64,000 nucleotides of DNA from Pseudomonadota bacterium (GTDB lineage Bacteria; Pseudomonadota; Alphaproteobacteria; Rhizobiales; Hyphomicrobiaceae), in assembly GCA_023412805.1 (NCBI GenBank), contig JAEZRM010000028.1:1-64000 (forward strand). Reading direction: 5' to 3'. The stretch's first letter is position 1, and every line of letters begins with the position of its first letter. The translations under genes were made by a program, and so were the position numbers. The notes beneath the pieces were generated by a model that saw only the letters and a program-made list of their open reading frames with translations, ran no database searches and had not been told where the DNA came from. This document shows, in pieces, positions 36,534 to 45,819 of the stretch.

Positions 36534-38435
36534 ATGCTCCACGTCAATGATCTTACGTACCGTATTGAAGGTCGGCCGATCCTGTCGGGCGCCACGTGCG
36601 CTATTCCGTCCGGACACAAGGTCGGCCTCGTCGGGCGCAACGGTGCCGGCAAGACAACGCTCTTCAAGCTCATCATTGGCGATCTCGCGCCGGACGATGG
36701 ATCGATCACCATCCAGCGCGGACTGAAAGTCGGTCATGTCGCGCAGGAGGCACCGGGGGGAGCGGAGACACTCATCGAGTGGGTGCTCTCCCAGGATCTG
36801 GAGCGCGCATCGCTCCTCGCCGAGGCCGAGACGGCGAGCGATCCGCACCGGATTGCCGCCATCCATGAACGGCTCGGCGATATCGATGCCCATTCGGCCC
36901 CCTCGCGGGCCGCGCAGATCCTTGCGGGTCTCGGCTTCGACGAAGAGGCACAGGCGCGCGCCTGCCGGGAATTCTCGGGCGGCTGGCGGATGCGCGTGGC
37001 GCTCGCCGCCATCCTTTTTCTCGAGCCGGACATTCTCCTGCTCGACGAGCCGACGAACTATCTTGATCTCGAAGGCACGCTCTGGCTCGAAACCTATCTG
37101 CGGACGTACCCGCACACGGTCGTGATCATCAGCCACGACCGCGATCTGCTCAATCGCGCGGTCAACCACATCCTCCACCTCGATCGCGGCAAGCTCACGC
37201 TGTATGCCGGCGGCTACGACGACTTCGAAGAGGCACGCCGCGAGAAGCAGCGCCTCGAAACGAAGCTCGCCAGGCGCCAGGATGAGGAGCGCGCGCGCAT
37301 CGAGGCGTTCATCGTCCGCTTCAAGGCCAAGGCCTCCAAGGCGACGCAGGCGCAGAGCCGCGTCAAGGCGCTGGCCCGCATGAAGCCCATTGCTGCGCAG
37401 GTCGATGAGAGCGTCGTGCCGATCCGCCTGCCGGCGCCGCAGAAGCTGCTCGCGAGCCCCCTGCTCAAGATCGAGGATGCCGCGGTCGGCTACGAGGCCG
37501 GCGCCCCCATTCTTACGCGCCTCAATCTCAATGTGGATCAGGACGATCGCATTGCCCTGCTCGGCCAGAACGGCAATGGCAAGAGCACGTTCGCCAAGCT
37601 GCTCGCGAACCGGCTGCAGCCGATGGATGGGCGGGTTCTCGGCGCGCAGCGCGTGAACGTCGGCTACTTCGCCCAGCATCAGCTCGACGATCTCAACGCC
37701 GGCTGGTCGCCCTACGACCAGATCGCCGCTCTCATGCCGGATGCGACCGAGGCGCAGAAGCGTACGCGTCTCGGCTCGTGGGGCTTCTCGCATGACAAAG
37801 CGGATACCAAGGCCGCCAAACTCTCCGGTGGCGAGAAGGCGCGCCTGCTGCTGGCGCTGACCGCATTTCACGCACCGCATCTGCTCATTCTGGACGAACC
37901 GACGAACCACCTCGACGTGGATAGCCGCGAGGCGCTTATCCAGGCGCTCAATGATTTTCCCGGCGCGGTCATCCTCATCAGTCACGATCGCCACCTGATC
38001 GAGGCCTGCGTCGATCGCCTTTGGCTCGTGAAAGGCGGCACCGTGCGCGCCTTCGACGGCGATCTCGAGGGCTACCGCGCGGACTTGCTCGCCGAGCGTG
38101 GTCAGCGGGCGCGTGCTCAGCGCGACGGCAACGGGACATCGGTTCAAACTAAGACCGCGCGTGTCGATCAGCGCCGCGAAGCTGCGGCACGCCGCGCCGA
38201 GACGGCACCATTGCGACGCGCCGTGCAATCGGCGGAGAAAGAGCTCGAACGGCTGACGGCGAAGCGCGACGAGATCGACACGGCACTCGCGGATCCGCGC
38301 GCTTACGAGGATGCGAGCAAGGCCCAGAAACTCTCGATTGCCCGCGCCGACATCACCCGGCAGATGGCAGCGGCGGAGGAGGCTTGGCTGGCCGCCTCGG
38401 CGGCGCTGGAAGCCGCAGAGGCAGGTGCGTCCTAG
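36534..38435 (+). CDS. ABC-F family ATPase (ribosome-associated type)
   Basis: Soluble duplicated ABC protein, 633 aa, without membrane helices. First cassette: GRNGAGKTTLFKLI, signature FSGGWRMRVALA, Walker B ILLLDEPTNYLD. Second cassette: GQNGNGKSTFAKLL, LSGGEKARLLLAL, LLILDEPTNHLD. Between them is the P-site tRNA-interaction motif region (RAREKQ-like EEARREKQRLETKLARRQDEERARIEAF), and a C-terminal coiled coil (about residues 560-630) follows. Closest in layout to Uup/YheS-type proteins, which assist stalled or special ribosomes. Confidence 0.92.
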   Translation: MLHVNDLTYRIEGRPILSGATCAIPSGHKVGLVGRNGAGKTTLFKLIIGDLAPDDGSITIQRGLKVGHVAQEAPGGAETLIEWVLSQDLERASLLAEAETASDPHRIAAIHERLGDIDAHSAPSRAAQILAGLGFDEEAQARACREFSGGWRMRVALAAILFLEPDILLLDEPTNYLDLEGTLWLETYLRTYPHTVVIISHDRDLLNRAVNHILHLDRGKLTLYAGGYDDFEEARREKQRLETKLARRQDEERARIEAFIVRFKAKASKATQAQSRVKALARMKPIAAQVDESVVPIRLPAPQKLLASPLLKIEDAAVGYEAGAPILTRLNLNVDQDDRIALLGQNGNGKSTFAKLLANRLQPMDGRVLGAQRVNVGYFAQHQLDDLNAGWSPYDQIAALMPDATEAQKRTRLGSWGFSHDKADTKAAKLSGGEKARLLLALTAFHAPHLLILDEPTNHLDVDSREALIQALNDFPGAVILISHDRHLIEACVDRLWLVKGGTVRAFDGDLEGYRADLLAERGQRARAQRDGNGTSVQTKTARVDQRREAAARRAETAPLRRAVQSAEKELERLTAKRDEIDTALADPRAYEDASKAQKLSIARADITRQMAAAEEAWLAASAALEAAEAGAS

Positions 38436-38893
38436 GCGCACACCCGCCTTAAACATGAAAATGTTGTCATTTGACTTGGGCGCCCTGAGGCCCGAAGTTC
38501 GGGCCGCTGGCGATGAGATGTGGTGGCTATGCCACTCTAATCTCTGAACGCTGGTCGCGCATCGCCGCGTAAAAATCCAATGAAATCAATGGTCGTTTTA
38601 TGCTGCATTGTTTGCAGTGCAACTCGATCACAAAGTCGTGCGAAAAATGTGGTGATCCCGCCACGCCAGCGCTGCAATGCCCTGCTCGGCTGCGCTCATT
38701 GAGCAGGGCCGAATGCCGGATACCGGTAATGATCGGAGGTTAACTGCCTTCGGGGGTGCCGGACACTGTAGAGTGGCGGCGCAGCAAGTCGCCCAGTGGA
38801 ATGAGACTCGAGGCCGTGGCTTCGGGCTTGTTTGGGATGCGGTGTGTGGAACGTGGTGCGGCTGGCCGCATCCCTGTGCGTAGGAAAGTGACC
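38436..38893. other. Intergenic region before the M16 peptidase genes
   Basis: 458 bp with no clear gene. Two overlapping short frames compete: 38600-38743 would encode a 47-aa peptide with Cys pairs (HCLQC and CEKCGD, zinc-ribbon-like), and an ATG at 38580 in another frame opens with a hydrophobic Cys-rich start. Neither has a ribosome site. A GCCCTGCTC..GAGCAGGGC inverted repeat lies at about 38679-38709. The promoter of the M16 genes must lie downstream of it. Confidence 0.5.
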
Positions 38894-40270
38894 ATGCTCA
38901 CGCGAGCCCTTGTCCATGTTCACCATCTGATCATCGGATTGCTCATGCTCTCACTCGCTCCCGTTACATCGCTTGCGCAGACTGGCCCGCGCGCCACCGA
39001 GTTCGTGCTGCCGAATGGCCTGCAGGTGGTCGTCGTCCCGGACAACCGGGCGCCTGTCGTGACACATATGATCTGGTACCGGGTCGGCGGTGCTGACGAG
39101 CCCCCGGGGACGTCCGGCATCGCCCACTTCCTCGAGCACTTGATGTTCAAGGCCACCGAGAAAATCGGGACGGGCGAGTTCTCCAAGATCGTCTCGCGCC
39201 TCGGCGGTCAGGACAATGCGTTCACGGCCCAGGATATCACCGCCTACTTCCAGCGCGTCTCCAAGGATCGCCTGCCCAAGGTGATGGAGATGGAGGCCGA
39301 CCGCATGGTCAACCTCCGGCTCGACGAGAAGGAAGTGCTGACCGAGCGCGACGTCATCCTCGAGGAGCGCCGCAGCCGCGTCGAGAACAACCCGAACTCC
39401 ATTCTCGATGAGCAGATGGGCGCGGCGCTCTATCTTGCGCATCCCTACCGCATTCCGATCATCGGGTGGGAGCACGAGATCGCCAAGCTCTCGCGAGAGG
39501 ATGCGCTCAACTTCTACAAGCGCTTCTACGCGCCCAATAACGCCATTCTGGTCGTGACCGGCGACGTGACGCCCGAAGAAGTGCGCAAGCTCGCCGAGGC
39601 GACCTACGGGCAGATCCCGCGCAATCCCCAGGTGATGATGAGGGAGCGCCCCAGTGAGCCGCCGCACCGCGCACAGCGGCGCATCGAGCTCAAGGACCCG
39701 CGCGCCGGCCGTCGCACCTGGCATCGGCACTACATCGCGCCTGCCTACACCAAGGCCGCTCCCGGTGAGGCCGAGGCTCTCGATCTCCTCGTGAAGGTGC
39801 TCGCGTCCGGCCCGACGAGCCGCATCTACCGGAAGCTCGTTGTCGAGGAGAAAGTCGCCTCGAGCGCCGGTGGCTGGTATTCGGGTACGGCGCGGGACAG
39901 CGGCAAGATCGCCTTCTTCGCCGTGCCGAACGACGGCGTTCCCTTCGAGAAGATCGAGCAGCTCATCGATGGCGTGATCGCCGATGTGGCCGCCAACGGC
40001 ATTACCGAAGCCGAGCTCGATCGCGCCAAGAAGTCCTATCTCGCCGAGTACATCTATCAAAGCGACAATCAGGCGTCGCTCGCGCGCCGCTATGGCTGGG
40101 CGCTGACCGTCGGCGCGACGATCCAGGACGTCGAGGAGTGGCCTGAGCGGCTTTCGAAGGTCACCACCGATCAGGCAAAGGCGGCCATTCGCCACCTCGA
40201 TATTCTGCGCTCGGTCACCGGCGTTCTTCTGCCCGAGGCGCCCGACCAGCCGCCGGGCTCACGCTCCTGA
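38894..40270 (+). CDS. M16-family zinc peptidase, catalytic member
   Basis: Periplasmic, pitrilysin-like peptidase, 458 aa. Signal peptide ending SLAQ near residue 29. The inverted zinc motif HFLEH is at residues 78-82, and the distal Glu is supplied from the EVLTERDVILEERR region. The second M16 half (about residues 220-450) contains RRTWHRHYIAPAYTKAAPGEAEALDLLVKVL and the substrate-contacting R-Y pair near LARRYGWALTVG. AGGAAAG precedes the ATG at 38894. Acts with the inactive partner encoded next. Confidence 0.92.
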   Translation: MLTRALVHVHHLIIGLLMLSLAPVTSLAQTGPRATEFVLPNGLQVVVVPDNRAPVVTHMIWYRVGGADEPPGTSGIAHFLEHLMFKATEKIGTGEFSKIVSRLGGQDNAFTAQDITAYFQRVSKDRLPKVMEMEADRMVNLRLDEKEVLTERDVILEERRSRVENNPNSILDEQMGAALYLAHPYRIPIIGWEHEIAKLSREDALNFYKRFYAPNNAILVVTGDVTPEEVRKLAEATYGQIPRNPQVMMRERPSEPPHRAQRRIELKDPRAGRRTWHRHYIAPAYTKAAPGEAEALDLLVKVLASGPTSRIYRKLVVEEKVASSAGGWYSGTARDSGKIAFFAVPNDGVPFEKIEQLIDGVIADVAANGITEAELDRAKKSYLAEYIYQSDNQASLARRYGWALTVGATIQDVEEWPERLSKVTTDQAKAAIRHLDILRSVTGVLLPEAPDQPPGSRS

Positions 40271-40380
40271 TGGAATCGAACCGAAAGGAATGAGGTGAGG
40301 TCCACAGGCACACGAACCATCCGGCGTTTCCGCGCCGCACGATCTTGTTTCAACGCGTCGACACAGCGAGGCTTCGTATC

Positions 40381-41751
40381 ATGTCCAGTTCAGCACCCCT
40401 CCGTGGAAGGCTTTTTGTCCGCCCCGCCCGTCTTCCCGTCGTCGCTTCAGCCATGCTGCTCTGCCTCGCGGCGCCCGTCCTCACTGCCAAGGCTCATGCC
40501 ATGAAGATTCAGCAGATCAAAAGTCCCGGCGGCATCGATGCCTGGCTCGTGCAGGAGCATGCCGTGCCGCTCATCGCGCTGCGCTTCGTCTTCGAGGGCG
40601 GCAGCTCGCAGAACCCTCCCGGCAAGGAAGGCGTCGCCAACTTCCTCTCGTCGATGATGGACGAGGGCGCGGGCGATCTCGACTCCCACAAGTTCCAGGA
40701 GCGCATGGAGGAACTCGCCTTCCGCATGAGCTTCGAGGACGCGCGTGACGGCTTCTACGGCAGCTTCGAGACGCTGACCGCCAATCGCGATCCGTCCATC
40801 GAGATGCTGCGCCTCGCCCTCAACCAGCCGCGCTTCGACGCTGATGCCGTGGAGCGTGTGCGCAAGCAGCTCCTTTCCGGCCTCGCCTTTGCGGCCAAGA
40901 ACCCGAACCGCGTTGCGGGCAAGGCCTGGAGTGCGCAGGCATTTCCGGGCCACCCCTATGGCCTGCCGTCCGACGGTACGCCCGAGAGCATCGCCAAGAT
41001 CACACGCGATGATCTCGAGGCCTTCCGCAAGCGCAACTTCGCGCGCGACAATCTGAAGGTGGTCGCGGTGGGTGATATCAACGCCGAGCAACTCGGCGCG
41101 CTGATCGATCGCGTCTTCGGCGATCTGCCGGCCAAGGCGGATCTCACGCCCGTCGCGGCAATCACGCCCGAGGCCAAGGAGCGCGTGCAGGTCGTCCATA
41201 TGGATGTGCCGCAGTCGGTCGTGCAGTTCGGTGCGCCGGGCATTGCGCGCGACGATGATGACTTCATGCCTGCTTTCGTCCTGAACCAGATCCTCGGCGG
41301 CGGCGGCTTCGCCTCGCGCCTCACTGAAGAGGTGCGCGAGAAGCGCGGCCTCGCCTACTCGGTCTACAGCTATCTGCAGCCCTATCGCCGCGCCGCAATC
41401 TTTGCCGGCGGTGTCGCGACGAAGAACGAGGAGGTCGGGCGTTCGCTCGACGTGATCCGCAGTGAGCTGCGGCGCATGGCCGAGAATGGCCCGACGCCCG
41501 AGGAGCTGCAGAACGCCAAGGACTATCTCACCGGATCGTTCGCGCTGCGCTTCGATACGAACGCAAAGATCGCCAACCAGCTTCTCGGCTTCCTTTTCGA
41601 GGGCTATGGCATCGACTACATCGACAAGCGCAATGCGCTGGTCAATGCGGTCACGCTTGAGGACGTGAAGCGCGTCGCCGCGCGCCTGTTGAAGGCGGAC
41701 GAGCTGATTGTTACGATTGTCGGCAAGCCGCAGGGCTTGGCGAAGCAGTAG
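40381..41751 (+). CDS. M16-family protein, non-catalytic partner
   Basis: 456 aa with a signal peptide (ends AKAHA near residue 40). The fold is that of M16, but the zinc motif is lost: the position of HxxEH reads FLSSMMDEGAGD. The second half carries GGGGFASRLTEEVREKRGLAYSVYSYL, which in two-chain M16 enzymes completes the substrate site. The pair therefore resembles the alpha/beta subunits of mitochondrial processing peptidase, working in the periplasm. The start ATG at 40381 follows GAGG. Confidence 0.9.
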   Translation: MSSSAPLRGRLFVRPARLPVVASAMLLCLAAPVLTAKAHAMKIQQIKSPGGIDAWLVQEHAVPLIALRFVFEGGSSQNPPGKEGVANFLSSMMDEGAGDLDSHKFQERMEELAFRMSFEDARDGFYGSFETLTANRDPSIEMLRLALNQPRFDADAVERVRKQLLSGLAFAAKNPNRVAGKAWSAQAFPGHPYGLPSDGTPESIAKITRDDLEAFRKRNFARDNLKVVAVGDINAEQLGALIDRVFGDLPAKADLTPVAAITPEAKERVQVVHMDVPQSVVQFGAPGIARDDDDFMPAFVLNQILGGGGFASRLTEEVREKRGLAYSVYSYLQPYRRAAIFAGGVATKNEEVGRSLDVIRSELRRMAENGPTPEELQNAKDYLTGSFALRFDTNAKIANQLLGFLFEGYGIDYIDKRNALVNAVTLEDVKRVAARLLKADELIVTIVGKPQGLAKQ

Positions 41752-41880
41752 ATTTTTCTGGAACCGGGCAGGTTCCGCAAACGTAGTTTATGATGGTGCC
41801 CCTTCGAGAAGCTGATGCGTCCGCGAGGCGCCGGCTTCTCGATTGGCATATAAGGGGCTGACTGCCAGGGAGTTGAGCTG

Positions 41881-43257
41881 ATGACCGATCCCGTCGAGCT
41901 GGATGTATCCGGTGCCGCATCGGGATCGGCTCAACGGCTCTATCATCAAAGCATCGCCGGTTGCCTCGATGGGCGCATCGGCACGCACGGTCTCGACAGC
42001 CGCACACTCGCAACCTGGCTCGACAAGACTGCCGCGCCGCTCGCGAAGCTCAAAGCCGTGCACGCTGACGGCAGCCTGCCGCTTCTCCGGCTGCCGCGCG
42101 AAGACGGCGATATCGTTGCCGCCGAAGCCGCCCTGAAGAAGCTTTCGGCCGGCGCCAAGATGATCGTGTTCCTCGGCATTGGCGGCTCTAGTCTCGGCGG
42201 GCAGGCACTGGCGCAGCTTGCGGGCTGGAATATCCCGGGTGCGGCCGATGCGGAGCAGCGCAATCGCCCACGCACACGCTTCTACGACAACCTCGATGCC
42301 TCGACCCTGGCGCTCGCCTTCAAGGGCATCGATCTCGCGACCACGCGGTTCGTGATCACCTCGAAGTCGGGCGGCACGTCGGAGACGCTCGTGCAGGCGC
42401 TCGCGGCTTTCCAGGCCGTCGATGCGGCCGGCCTCGGGTCTCGATCATCCGAACTTTTTCTCGGCATTACCGAACCCGCGCGCCCCGGCGTGCGCAATGG
42501 CCTCCGCGATCTCCTTTCGAGTCGCGGCATCCCCGTCCTCGATCATCCCACCGCGATCGGCGGGCGCTATTCCGCGCTGACCGTGGTCGGCCTCATCCCT
42601 GCCATGGCGCGCGGTCTCGATCCGCGTGCTTTGCGTTCCGGTGCCGATGCGGTACTGCAGCAGGCGCTCACGGCCTCACATCCATCTGCTTCCGCGCCCG
42701 CCGTCGGGGCTGCGCTTGCGGTCGGGATGGCGCGCGAGAAGGGCATCAAGGTCATGGCCTTTATGTCCTACGCCGATCGTCTGCAGCGGCTCGGCGCATG
42801 GTACGTGCAGCTCTGGGCCGAAAGCCTTGGCAAGGGCGGCCAGGGTACGACGCCGCTCGGCTGTCTCGGCCCGCTCGATCAGCACAGTCAGCTCCAGCTC
42901 TTCATGGACGGGCCGCGCGAGCATGCACTGACCGTGCTGCGCGTGAAGAATGCCGAATCAGGGCCGGTGATCGATCCGGCGCTCGCCAAACTGGCCGGTC
43001 TCGACGTGATGGCGGGGCGCTCCGTGAGCGAGCTTGTGGCCGCTCAGGCCGAAGCTGTGCCCGAGGCGCTCAATCGCGCCGGCAGGCCAGTGCGGACAAT
43101 CGATATCGAGCGGCTTGACGCGGCAGCGCTCGGCGGCTTGATGATGCACTTCATGCTCGAAACGATTCTCGCCGGCTGGCTCATGGATCTCGATCCTTTC
43201 GACCAGCCCGCCGTCGAGCTCGCCAAGGTGCTCACGCGCGAGCGGCTGTCCAAATAG
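41881..43257 (+). CDS. pgi: Glucose-6-phosphate isomerase
   Basis: Interconverts glucose-6-phosphate and fructose-6-phosphate, 458 aa, a shorter form than the E. coli enzyme. The SIS sugar-binding domains contain FLGIGGSSLGGQALAQLAGW and TSKSGGTSETLVQALAAF, and the QHSQLQLFMDGP motif near residue 335 is typical. The C-terminal helix is reduced. It lies between the M16 pair and mutL, each apparently independently placed. Confidence 0.9.
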   Translation: MTDPVELDVSGAASGSAQRLYHQSIAGCLDGRIGTHGLDSRTLATWLDKTAAPLAKLKAVHADGSLPLLRLPREDGDIVAAEAALKKLSAGAKMIVFLGIGGSSLGGQALAQLAGWNIPGAADAEQRNRPRTRFYDNLDASTLALAFKGIDLATTRFVITSKSGGTSETLVQALAAFQAVDAAGLGSRSSELFLGITEPARPGVRNGLRDLLSSRGIPVLDHPTAIGGRYSALTVVGLIPAMARGLDPRALRSGADAVLQQALTASHPSASAPAVGAALAVGMAREKGIKVMAFMSYADRLQRLGAWYVQLWAESLGKGGQGTTPLGCLGPLDQHSQLQLFMDGPREHALTVLRVKNAESGPVIDPALAKLAGLDVMAGRSVSELVAAQAEAVPEALNRAGRPVRTIDIERLDAAALGGLMMHFMLETILAGWLMDLDPFDQPAVELAKVLTRERLSK

Positions 43258-43306
43258 GGGCATAACGGCCGGCGCCCGCGCGATGCGACGGGGAACAGCG
43301 CCACTC

Positions 43307-45109
43307 ATGGCCGTGCGTCAGCTCACACCCGAGACGATCAACCGGATCGCGGCCGGCGAGGTCGTCGAGCGTCCGGCGAGTGTCGTCAAGGAGCTTGTCG
43401 AGAACGCCATCGACGCCGGCGCGCGCGAAATCGAGATCGTCACGGCAGGCAGCGGCCTCTCGCTCATCCGCGTGACGGATGACGGCTCAGGCATGGATGC
43501 GCGCGATCTTTCGCTCGCCGTCGAGCGTCATGCGACGTCGAAGCTCCGCGACGAGGACCTGTTCAACATCACCACCCTCGGTTTTCGTGGTGAGGCACTG
43601 CCGTCGATCGGCTCGATCGCCCATCTCGAAATCCGCACGCGCCCCTCGGCGGCCGGTCATGGCATAGCCATCACGGTCGATCGCGGGCGCAAGGGCGAGG
43701 TGCGGCCTGCTGCACTCAATCCCGGCACGATCATCGAGGTGCGCGATCTCTTCTCGGCCACGCCGGCGCGCCTGAAGTTCATGAAATCCGAGCGCGCGGA
43801 GAACCTCGCCACCTCGGAAGTCGTCAAACGTCTCGCTATGGCGCACCCCGAGATCGGCTTCTCGCTGACGACAGGCGAGCGCACGGGACTGCGCCTCCCG
43901 GCCTGCCCGTCGGGTCCGGAAGGGCTGCTCGCGCGCCTCGGCCGCATCATGGGCCGCGAGTTCATGGCCGATGCGCTGGCGCTCGACGGCACGCGCGAGG
44001 CTGTGCGGCTCCATGGTTTCGTCGGTCTCCCGACACTGAACCGGCCGGATGCGGGCCTGCAGTTCCTTTTCGTGAACGGCCGTCCCGTGCGTGATCGGCT
44101 GCTGCTCGGCGCGCTGCGTGGTGCGTACGGCGATATGGTGCCGAAAGGCCGTCATCCGCTGGTCGCCCTCTTTGTCGAGCTCGATTCGCGCTATGTCGAC
44201 GTGAACGTGCATCCGGCGAAGACCGAGGTGCGGTTTCGTGATGCCGGCGCGGTGCGCTCGCTGCTCGTCGGCGGCATTCGCGAGGTGCTGGAGCGCGCCG
44301 GTCATCGCGCCAGCGCGGAAGGCGGCGCGCGAATGCTCGACGTGCTGGCGCGGCGCAATGAGATGCCGACGCCGTCATCGTGGTCTCCGCCGCCATCGCA
44401 GCGCCCAAGCTATTCCGGCGGCTTCGGCGAGGCCATGCAGGCACCGCTCGCGGGGCTGGCGATCGAGCCCGGTGTCGAAATCGCGCACGAAGCCGAGCCG
44501 CCGATCACTGCATACGAGGCCGAGAGCGAGGATCACCCGCTCGGCGCCGCCCGTGCGCAGCTTCACGGCACGTACATCGTCGCCGAGACGTCTGAAGGCA
44601 TTGTCATCGTCGATCAGCACGCCGCGCATGAACGTCTCGTGCTCGAACGCATCAAGGCGTCACTCGCGAACGGCGGCGTGAAGCGCCAAGGGCTGCTCAT
44701 TCCCGAAATCGTCGATCTCGATAGCGACGAAGTTGCCGCGCTCGCCGAGGCCGCCGATCAGCTCGCCGAGCTCGGTCTCGTCCTGGAGCCGTTCGGCGCC
44801 GCCATTCTGGTGCGCGAGACACCGGCGTTGCTCGGCCAGTGCGATGTGGCGGCGCTCGTGAAGGATCTGGCGCGCGAAATGCTGAGCGAAGGCACCACCG
44901 GCATTCTGGAAGCACGTCTCGATGCCATCCTTGGGACGATCGCCTGCCACGGGAGCGTCCGCGCGGGCCGTCGCCTCACCGGACCTGAGATGAATGCGCT
45001 TCTGCGCGAGATGGAGGCGACGCCCCGCGCCGGTCAGTGCAATCACGGCCGCCCGACGTACGTCCAGCTCTCCCGCGCGGATATCGAACGTCTGTTCGGA
45101 AGGCGGTAG
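43307..45109 (+). CDS. mutL: DNA mismatch repair protein
   Basis: GHKL ATPase that links MutS to downstream repair, 600 aa. N-terminal motifs ELVENAIDAGA, DDGSGMD and TLGFRGEALPSI bind ATP. The transducer domain contains FLFVNGRPVRDRLL and VDVNVHPAKTEVRF. A variable linker (about residues 345-420) leads to the dimerisation domain with VDQHAAHERLVLERI and the end CNHGRPTYVQLSRADIERLFGR. The ATG at 43307 starts at the conserved MAVRQLTPETI; the few extra upstream residues are not needed. Confidence 0.95.
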   Translation: MAVRQLTPETINRIAAGEVVERPASVVKELVENAIDAGAREIEIVTAGSGLSLIRVTDDGSGMDARDLSLAVERHATSKLRDEDLFNITTLGFRGEALPSIGSIAHLEIRTRPSAAGHGIAITVDRGRKGEVRPAALNPGTIIEVRDLFSATPARLKFMKSERAENLATSEVVKRLAMAHPEIGFSLTTGERTGLRLPACPSGPEGLLARLGRIMGREFMADALALDGTREAVRLHGFVGLPTLNRPDAGLQFLFVNGRPVRDRLLLGALRGAYGDMVPKGRHPLVALFVELDSRYVDVNVHPAKTEVRFRDAGAVRSLLVGGIREVLERAGHRASAEGGARMLDVLARRNEMPTPSSWSPPPSQRPSYSGGFGEAMQAPLAGLAIEPGVEIAHEAEPPITAYEAESEDHPLGAARAQLHGTYIVAETSEGIVIVDQHAAHERLVLERIKASLANGGVKRQGLLIPEIVDLDSDEVAALAEAADQLAELGLVLEPFGAAILVRETPALLGQCDVAALVKDLAREMLSEGTTGILEARLDAILGTIACHGSVRAGRRLTGPEMNALLREMEATPRAGQCNHGRPTYVQLSRADIERLFGRR

Positions 45110-45114
45110 GCTTA

Positions 45115-45236
45115 CTTCTCCCTCTCCCCGCCCGCGGGGAGAGGGCCGGGGTGAGGGGCGGCGGCGTACGCTACCGTCAGCGCAAGTTCCCGCCCCTCAT
45201 CCTAACCTTCTCCCCGTAAGAATGGGGAGAAGGGAC
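45115..45236. repeat. Composite inverted CTCTCCCC element between mutL and rsmD
   Basis: Same design as the element at 26715-26841: outer hairpins at 45120-45145 (12-bp perfect stem) and 45206-45234 flank an inner inverted repeat (GGGGTGAGGGGCGG about 45148-45161 with CGCCCCTCATCC about 45191-45202). It lies between two convergent genes and may terminate both. Confidence 0.75.
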
Positions 45237-45255
45237 GAGCGGCGCTCGTTGCCAC

Positions 45256-45819
45256 CTACGGGCCCCTGAACCGCAGCTTCACGACCTGCGTGTCGCCCCA
45301 CTCGCGCTGGTCGAGCACGTCGAACGAATGTGAAAGCGCGAGATCCACGCCCTTGCGCTCCTCGAGCACACACAGCGCGTCCGGTACGAGCCACCCGCCC
45401 TCGGCCAACGCGGCGAGCGCCTTCTCGCCAAGCCCCTTGCCGTAAGGCGGATCGAGGAAGGCCACATCGTACGGCATCATGTTCCCCGCCGGGCCGAGAT
45501 CGGTCGCATCGCGCCGCCAGAGTTTGGTCACGCCGGTCAAGCCGAACGCCTCGATATTGCGCCGGATGAGCCCCCGCGCCTCGGCAGCTTCCTCGACGAA
45601 AAGGCAGAAGGTGGCGCCACGCGAAAGCGCTTCGATCCCTAGCGCGCCCGTTCCCGCAAAGAGATCGATCACGCGACCGCCGTCGATGCGCGCAACGGGA
45701 TCGCCATGCAGAAGCCAGTTGAAGACCGCCTCGCGAACGCGGTCCGAGGTCGGGCGGATCGCATCATCGCTCGGCGTGGCGAGATTGCGCCCGCGCAGCT
45801 TGCCGCCGACGACCCTCAT
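45256..45819 (-). CDS. rsmD: 16S rRNA m2G966 methyltransferase
   Basis: 187 aa. RsmD signatures: MRVVGGKLRGRNLATP at the N-terminus, RPTSDRVREAVFNWL, SAM motif VIDLFAGTGALGIEALSRGA, and the catalytic DPPYGKGLGEKALA. Methylates N2 of G966 in the small ribosomal subunit. The start overlaps the end of the pseudouridine synthase gene (ATGA), giving a coupled rRNA-modification pair. Confidence 0.95.
   Translation of the reverse strand: MRVVGGKLRGRNLATPSDDAIRPTSDRVREAVFNWLLHGDPVARIDGGRVIDLFAGTGALGIEALSRGATFCLFVEEAAEARGLIRRNIEAFGLTGVTKLWRRDATDLGPAGNMMPYDVAFLDPPYGKGLGEKALAALAEGGWLVPDALCVLEERKGVDLALSHSFDVLDQREWGDTQVVKLRFRGP

Noticed and set aside
35562..38456. Very long open frame on the minus strand opposite ccmAB and the ABC-F gene
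   Set aside because: It is the antisense of well-defined genes on the plus strand; high GC makes such shadow frames common and its sequence has no domain.
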